The notes beneath the pieces are model-generated. The model did no database searches, was not told the DNA's origin, and saw nothing but the letters and a program-made list of their open reading frames with translations. From an uncultured Thermoleophilia bacterium (lineage in GTDB: Bacteria; Actinomycetota; Thermoleophilia; UBA2241), in the NCBI GenBank assembly GCA_903921965.1, contig CAIXSE010000915.1, positions 1 through 9,436 of the forward strand: a DNA stretch of 9,436 nt. The letters run 5' to 3'. The translations under genes were made by a program, and so were the position numbers. Positions 6,851 to 9,436 of this stretch are shown piece by piece. The first letter of the stretch is position 1. Every line of letters starts with the position of its first letter.

Positions 6851-8643
6851 TCAGCGTGGCGGAAGGAGGCCCGAACCCCGCGCCCGTTCCACAGCCTCGG
6901 TGCGCGTGGACACGCCGAGCCTGCCGTGGATGTGCTGCACGTGCGTCTTCACGGTGGGGCGGCCGACGAAGAGGCGCGCCGCCATCTCGGGGAACGAGAG
7001 CTGCGTGGGCAGCAGCTCGAGCACGCGGCGCTCGGCCGGCGTGAGCGGCTCGACGCGGGCGCGCTCCTCGAGCCGCTCGTCGAGGAGCGCGGGCAGGGGA
7101 GGGAGCCCGCCGTCCACGATCGGCGTGAGGAGCCGGACCGCGGCTCCGAACCCGGGGTCGCCGCCGCGGCCGAGCAGGCGGGCGTGGGCGAGCAGCCTGT
7201 CACTGTCGCCAGGCCGTGCGTCACGCCCGGCTCCTCCACGAGGCCCAGGGCTGCCGCGGTACGCCGTGCCGCGTCGTCCCACCGTCCCAGCTCGGCGAGC
7301 ACGAGCGCCTCGGAGCCCAGGGCCGCGATCTGCCCGATGCCCGTGGTCACCCGTGCCTCCCGTTCGGCCTGCGCGAGTGTGGCGAGCTGCCGGCGAGCGT
7401 TCCGATGACGGCAGCGGCGAACAACAGCGCGTGGTCGCAGAGTACCTGCTCATCGCTGAACCACTCCAGCCAGCTGCGCAGCGTCTCGAGCCGCACGCCG
7501 GTGGACCGGTCGCGGAGCACGCGGCGGACGACCGCACCGGCGCGCCGCGCGTCGCCCCCGGCCAGCCAGTGCCGCACCGCCGCCTCGAACAGCCGGTGCT
7601 CCTCGAGCCACTCGGCGGCGCGGCGGTGCAGTGACGCGACATCGTCCTCGCCGCGACGCCTGACGAGCTCTGCGAGAAGGAACTGCGACGCCAGGTGCTG
7701 GTACCTGTACCACTCGCCGGAGTCGTCGACGGCGTAGACGAAGAGCATCTTGCGGGCGACGGTCTCCGGGAGGAGGCCCGCGTCCCTGTCGCCGGTCACC
7801 GTGAGCCCCCTCCAGGACGCTCTCGACAGACGTGCCCTCGCCGGCCATGGTCACGAGCCCGAGGTTCATCGGCCAGCCCTCCGTGAGACGCGTGAGGTGG
7901 TCGGCGACCTCGGGGCCGGTGGCCAGTTCGTGGAGCGCGAGCAGGTGCTGCGTCTCGGCGGGCGAGAACGCCAGGTCGGCCGCACCCAGCTCGAGCGGCA
8001 GGCCCTCGGCGCCCAGGCGTGCCAGGGGGAGGCGCGGTTCTCCGCGGCCGCCGACGCAGAGCTGCGCCCCGGCCGGCAGGTGCTGCACGAGGATCCCGAG
8101 CGTCTTCCACGACGCCTCGTGACTCACGAGATGGACGTCGTCGATGACGAGCACGAACGGCGCCGCGGACGCCAGCGCGGAGGCCAGTACCGGCAGGATC
8201 AGCCTCTCCACGGGGAGCGGTGAGAGCGTGAGCCATCCCGGGACGCGTGGATCGAGATCGAGCACGGTGCTGAGGGCGACCGCAAGGTACTGGAGGAAGA
8301 GGGCGGGGTCGTCGGCGGCGTCCGCCTGGATCAAGGCGGAGGGCACGCCGCAGTCCGCCACCCACTGCTACGGTGTCACCGTCTTGCTCCAGCCTCCGGG
8401 CGCAGACAGCACGACCAGCGGGGCCGGGGTGGCCGACAGCCGCTTCAGGAGCTCCTCGCGGCGCACGAGCGCGACGAGCGGGCGAGGACTCCGCAGGCGC
8501 GACGGTATCAGCCGGGGAAGGCCGGCCGGCGCCGGCGTCCTCGGAGCGTCGCGGGGCGCGACGGCCCCCGCGGCCTCGCCCGGCCGCGCGGGATGCTCCG
8601 ACGACTCGTGCTCTTCGAAGGACGATGGAGGGCCGTCTGCCAT
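6851..8643 (-). pseudogene. Decayed MalT/LAL-type LuxR-family transcriptional regulator
   Basis: This is a relic of a large ATP-binding LuxR-family activator. The ATG at 8643 has GGAGGA upstream (5-nt spacing). The first 91 codons give SRLRSPRPLVALVRREELLKRL and the Walker A region SAPGGWSKT (normally APAGFGKTT); codon 92 is TAG (8370-8368). The same frame continues at once with QWVADCG and the ATPase core, including Walker B FVLVIDDVHLV and later AGAQLCVGGRGEPRLPLARL. A one-base insertion in a G5 run (7806-7810) shifts into VTGDRDAGLLPETVARKML plus the EWYRYQHL winged-helix/TPR start. Two more shifts follow (near 7383-7400 and 7205-7215), leading to the C-terminal GerE HTH: LTPAERRVLELLP, then FVGRPTVKTHVQHIHGRL. 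Total coding potential is about 597 codons, against roughly 850-900 usual in the family, so TPR and mid-protein segments have also been lost. Decay is the simplest reading. Confidence 0.88.
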
Positions 8644-8682
8644 CGACTTCCTCCGCGCCAGTGTGCACGAAGACGTTGCGTG

Positions 8683-8711
8683 ACTGTACCGACCTGTCAC
8701 GTGTGGGGCAA
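8683..8711 (-). promoter_or_regulatory. Candidate promoter of the LuxR-type pseudogene
   Basis: On the minus strand TTGCCC (8711-8706) and TACAGT (8688-8683) are separated by exactly 17 bp. They lie 40 bp upstream of the ATG and its GGAGGA site. The match is moderate, but position and spacing fit a housekeeping sigma factor. Confidence 0.4.
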
Positions 8712-8742
8712 GGGCGCGAGGGCTTCCCCGTCGTGTGTCGGG

Positions 8743-8748
8743 TAGAAT
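8743..8748 (+). promoter_or_regulatory. Candidate -10 element for tRNA-Leu
   Basis: TAGAAT lies 18 bp before the mature tRNA 5' end, leaving room for a short leader. No convincing -35 is seen at 16-18 bp upstream (GGGCTT at best). Confidence 0.4.
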
Positions 8749-8766
8749 GCCTGCACCCTGCTTCGT

Positions 8767-8853
8767 GCCGGAGTGGCGGAACTGGTAGACGCGCTGGACT
8801 CAAAACCCGGTGCCAGAGATGGCGTGTGGGTTCAAATCCCACCTTCGGCACCA
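8767..8853 (+). tRNA. tRNA-Leu(CAA), with encoded CCA
   Basis: The full 87-nt cloverleaf is visible. The acceptor GCCGGAG/CTTCGGC has one G·U pair. The D arm contains ACTGGTAGAC. The anticodon loop is CTCAAAA, with anticodon CAA reading UUG. The long class-II variable arm (GCC/GGC stem around AGAGAT) identifies Leu rather than a short-arm tRNA. The T arm is GTGGG-TTCAAAT-CCCAC, the discriminator is A and CCA is encoded at 8851-8853. The anticodon stem (CTGGA/CCCGG) has a U·G pair and an A31·C39 mismatch next to the loop, slightly irregular but tolerable. No att-like duplication of the tRNA 3' end is present in the window. Confidence 0.97.
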
Positions 8854-8870
8854 CCTCACGCCTTGTGACG

Positions 8871-8893
8871 GGCGGCCCGCCGGGCTGCCTTCT
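8871..8893 (+). terminator. Terminator-like hairpin after tRNA-Leu
   Basis: GGCGGCCC (8871-8878) pairs with GGGCTGCC (8882-8889), including one G·U, around a 3-nt loop, and is followed by TTCT. The short U-rich tail is weak but the position, 17 bp after CCA, fits an intrinsic terminator for the tRNA transcript. Confidence 0.45.
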
Positions 8894-8901
8894 GGTAAGA
8901 T
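8893..8901 (+). promoter_or_regulatory. Extended -10 promoter for the flavoprotein gene
   Basis: TGG directly followed by TAAGAT matches an extended -10 element (TGn-TANNNT). It sits in the one relatively AT-rich patch of this region, 75 bp before the next gene's start. No good -35 is seen, which is typical where an extended -10 is used. Confidence 0.45.
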
Positions 8902-8942
8902 TATGAGTCGAATCGACGGCCCCTGCGGGCACACGTGGCGCC

Positions 8943-8963
8943 CTCCGCGGACGCCGCGCGGAG
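8943..8963 (+). other. Leader hairpin directly before the flavoprotein ribosome binding site
   Basis: CTCCGCG (8943-8949) pairs perfectly with CGCGGAG (8957-8963) around a 7-nt loop. The stem ends one base before AGGAG (8964-8968). It may affect access to the ribosome binding site, but could equally be chance in GC-rich DNA. Confidence 0.35.
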
Positions 8964-8976
8964 AGGAGTCTGGCGC

Positions 8977-9436
8977 ATGACGGTGCGTCTCCTGGGGCTC
9001 GACTGCAGCCCCCGCGACAACAGCAACAGCGGCATCATGCTCGACACGGGCCTCAAGGCCCTGGACGAGAAGTACCCCGGCGAGGCCGAGTGGGAGGTCG
9101 TCCACCTGCGCGACCTCGCCATCGAGCCCTGCAAGGCCTGCAAGGTCTGCGGCAAGACGAAGGACGGGCGCTTCATCCCGTGCGTGCGCGAGGACGAGGA
9201 CGACGTGCAGGAGGTCCTCGACAAGATGGTCGCGGCCGACGGCATCCTCGTGGCCACCCCGGTCTACTTCGGCCTCCCGAGCGACCTGTTCTCGAAGTTC
9301 ATCATGCGCACGCGTCCGCTGCGCCACCAGGACTTCCAGCTCGCCAACCGCCCGGTGGGCGTGCTGGCCGTCGCCGGGCGCCGCTCCGGCGGCGCCGAGA
9401 CGGCCATCATCGCCACCTGGCTGCCCTTCGTGCGCA
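8977..9436 (+). CDS. Flavodoxin-fold FMN protein with Cys cluster (iron-sulfur flavoprotein / NADPH-dependent FMN reductase family), 3' truncated
   Basis: An open frame begins at ATG 8977, 8 nt after AGGAG (8964-8968), and runs off the right edge; 153 residues are visible. The N-terminal strand and phosphate-binding loop read LLGLDCSPRDNSNSG (about 5-19), as in FMN-binding flavodoxin-like reductases. Four cysteines follow at 52, 55, 58 and 69 (CKACKVC, then C after 10 residues), the position where Isf-type proteins hold a [4Fe-4S] cluster. The characterised compact motif is CX2CX2CX4-7C, so the last spacing is longer here. TPVYFGLPSDLFSKF (94-108) is the flavin-contacting loop, and AVAGRRSGGAE (131-141) is the second flavin-contacting loop. 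The likely role is cytosolic FMN-dependent electron transfer or reduction, often found in anaerobes; the partner is unknown. It has its own promoter-like sequence after tRNA-Leu. Confidence 0.9.
   Translation, partial: MTVRLLGLDCSPRDNSNSGIMLDTGLKALDEKYPGEAEWEVVHLRDLAIEPCKACKVCGKTKDGRFIPCVREDEDDVQEVLDKMVAADGILVATPVYFGLPSDLFSKFIMRTRPLRHQDFQLANRPVGVLAVAGRRSGGAETAIIATWLPFVR

Noticed and set aside
5671..7044. A 457-codon plus-strand open frame opposite the DUF294-like gene
   Set aside because: Low-complexity antisense shadow. The minus strand shows the nucleotidyltransferase signature and a matching ribosome site.
8767..8853. tRNA-Leu as an integration site of a mobile element
   Set aside because: No integrase, no duplicated tRNA 3' end and no shift in composition were seen in the window.
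1..9436. CRISPR array, insertion sequence, toxin-antitoxin or phage-defence genes
   Set aside because: No regularly spaced repeats, no transposase-like frame and no recognisable defence domain were found on either strand.

Overview
The window comes from a very GC-rich bacterial chromosome. Third codon positions are almost all G or C, starts are often GTG, and Shine-Dalgarno sites are canonical (GGAGGA, GGGGAGG, AGGAG). Together with the gene families present (YbhN/LPG_synthase_TM-like, ThrE, MalT/LAL-type LuxR, a small secreted transglycosylase) this suggests an actinobacterium or actinobacterium-like lineage. The iron-sulfur-flavoprotein-like gene at the right edge would fit an anaerobe. The exact taxon cannot be fixed from the sequence.

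Layout, left to right. (1) 1-254 (+): C-terminal end of a probable membrane glycosyltransferase. (2) 295-2882 (-): three same-strand membrane genes, transcribed in the order small 3-TM protein (2882-2502), YbhN-like protein A (2509-1466, GTG start overlapping the previous stop by 8 bp), YbhN-like protein B (1371-295). Protein B appears to start at a non-canonical ATC codon behind a strong Shine-Dalgarno site. (3) 2883-3347: a 465-bp divergent intergenic region. (4) 3348-4055 (+): secreted coiled-coil/SLT transglycosylase, followed by a perfect 20-bp-stem hairpin that separates it from the convergent genes. (5) 4134-6693 (-): a ThrE-type amino-acid exporter preceded by a DUF294 nucleotidyltransferase-like gene, which is broken or recoded by a single-base frameshift in a C6 run. 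(6) 6851-8643 (-): a decayed MalT/LAL-type LuxR regulator with one in-frame TAG, about three frameshifts and internal shortening, although its promoter-like sequence, ribosome binding site, ATPase motifs and C-terminal HTH remain readable. (7) 8767-8853 (+): tRNA-Leu(CAA), then a terminator-like hairpin and an extended -10 promoter. (8) 8977-9436 (+): a flavodoxin-fold FMN/iron-sulfur protein cut by the window end.

No clearly new multigene system is visible. The observations most worth following are the possible ATC start, the C6 frameshift in the DUF294 gene, the nonsense codon placed exactly in the P-loop region of the LuxR gene, and the tandem YbhN pair with a small unrecognised membrane partner. 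Several of these could be sequencing or assembly errors, so checking the reads comes first.
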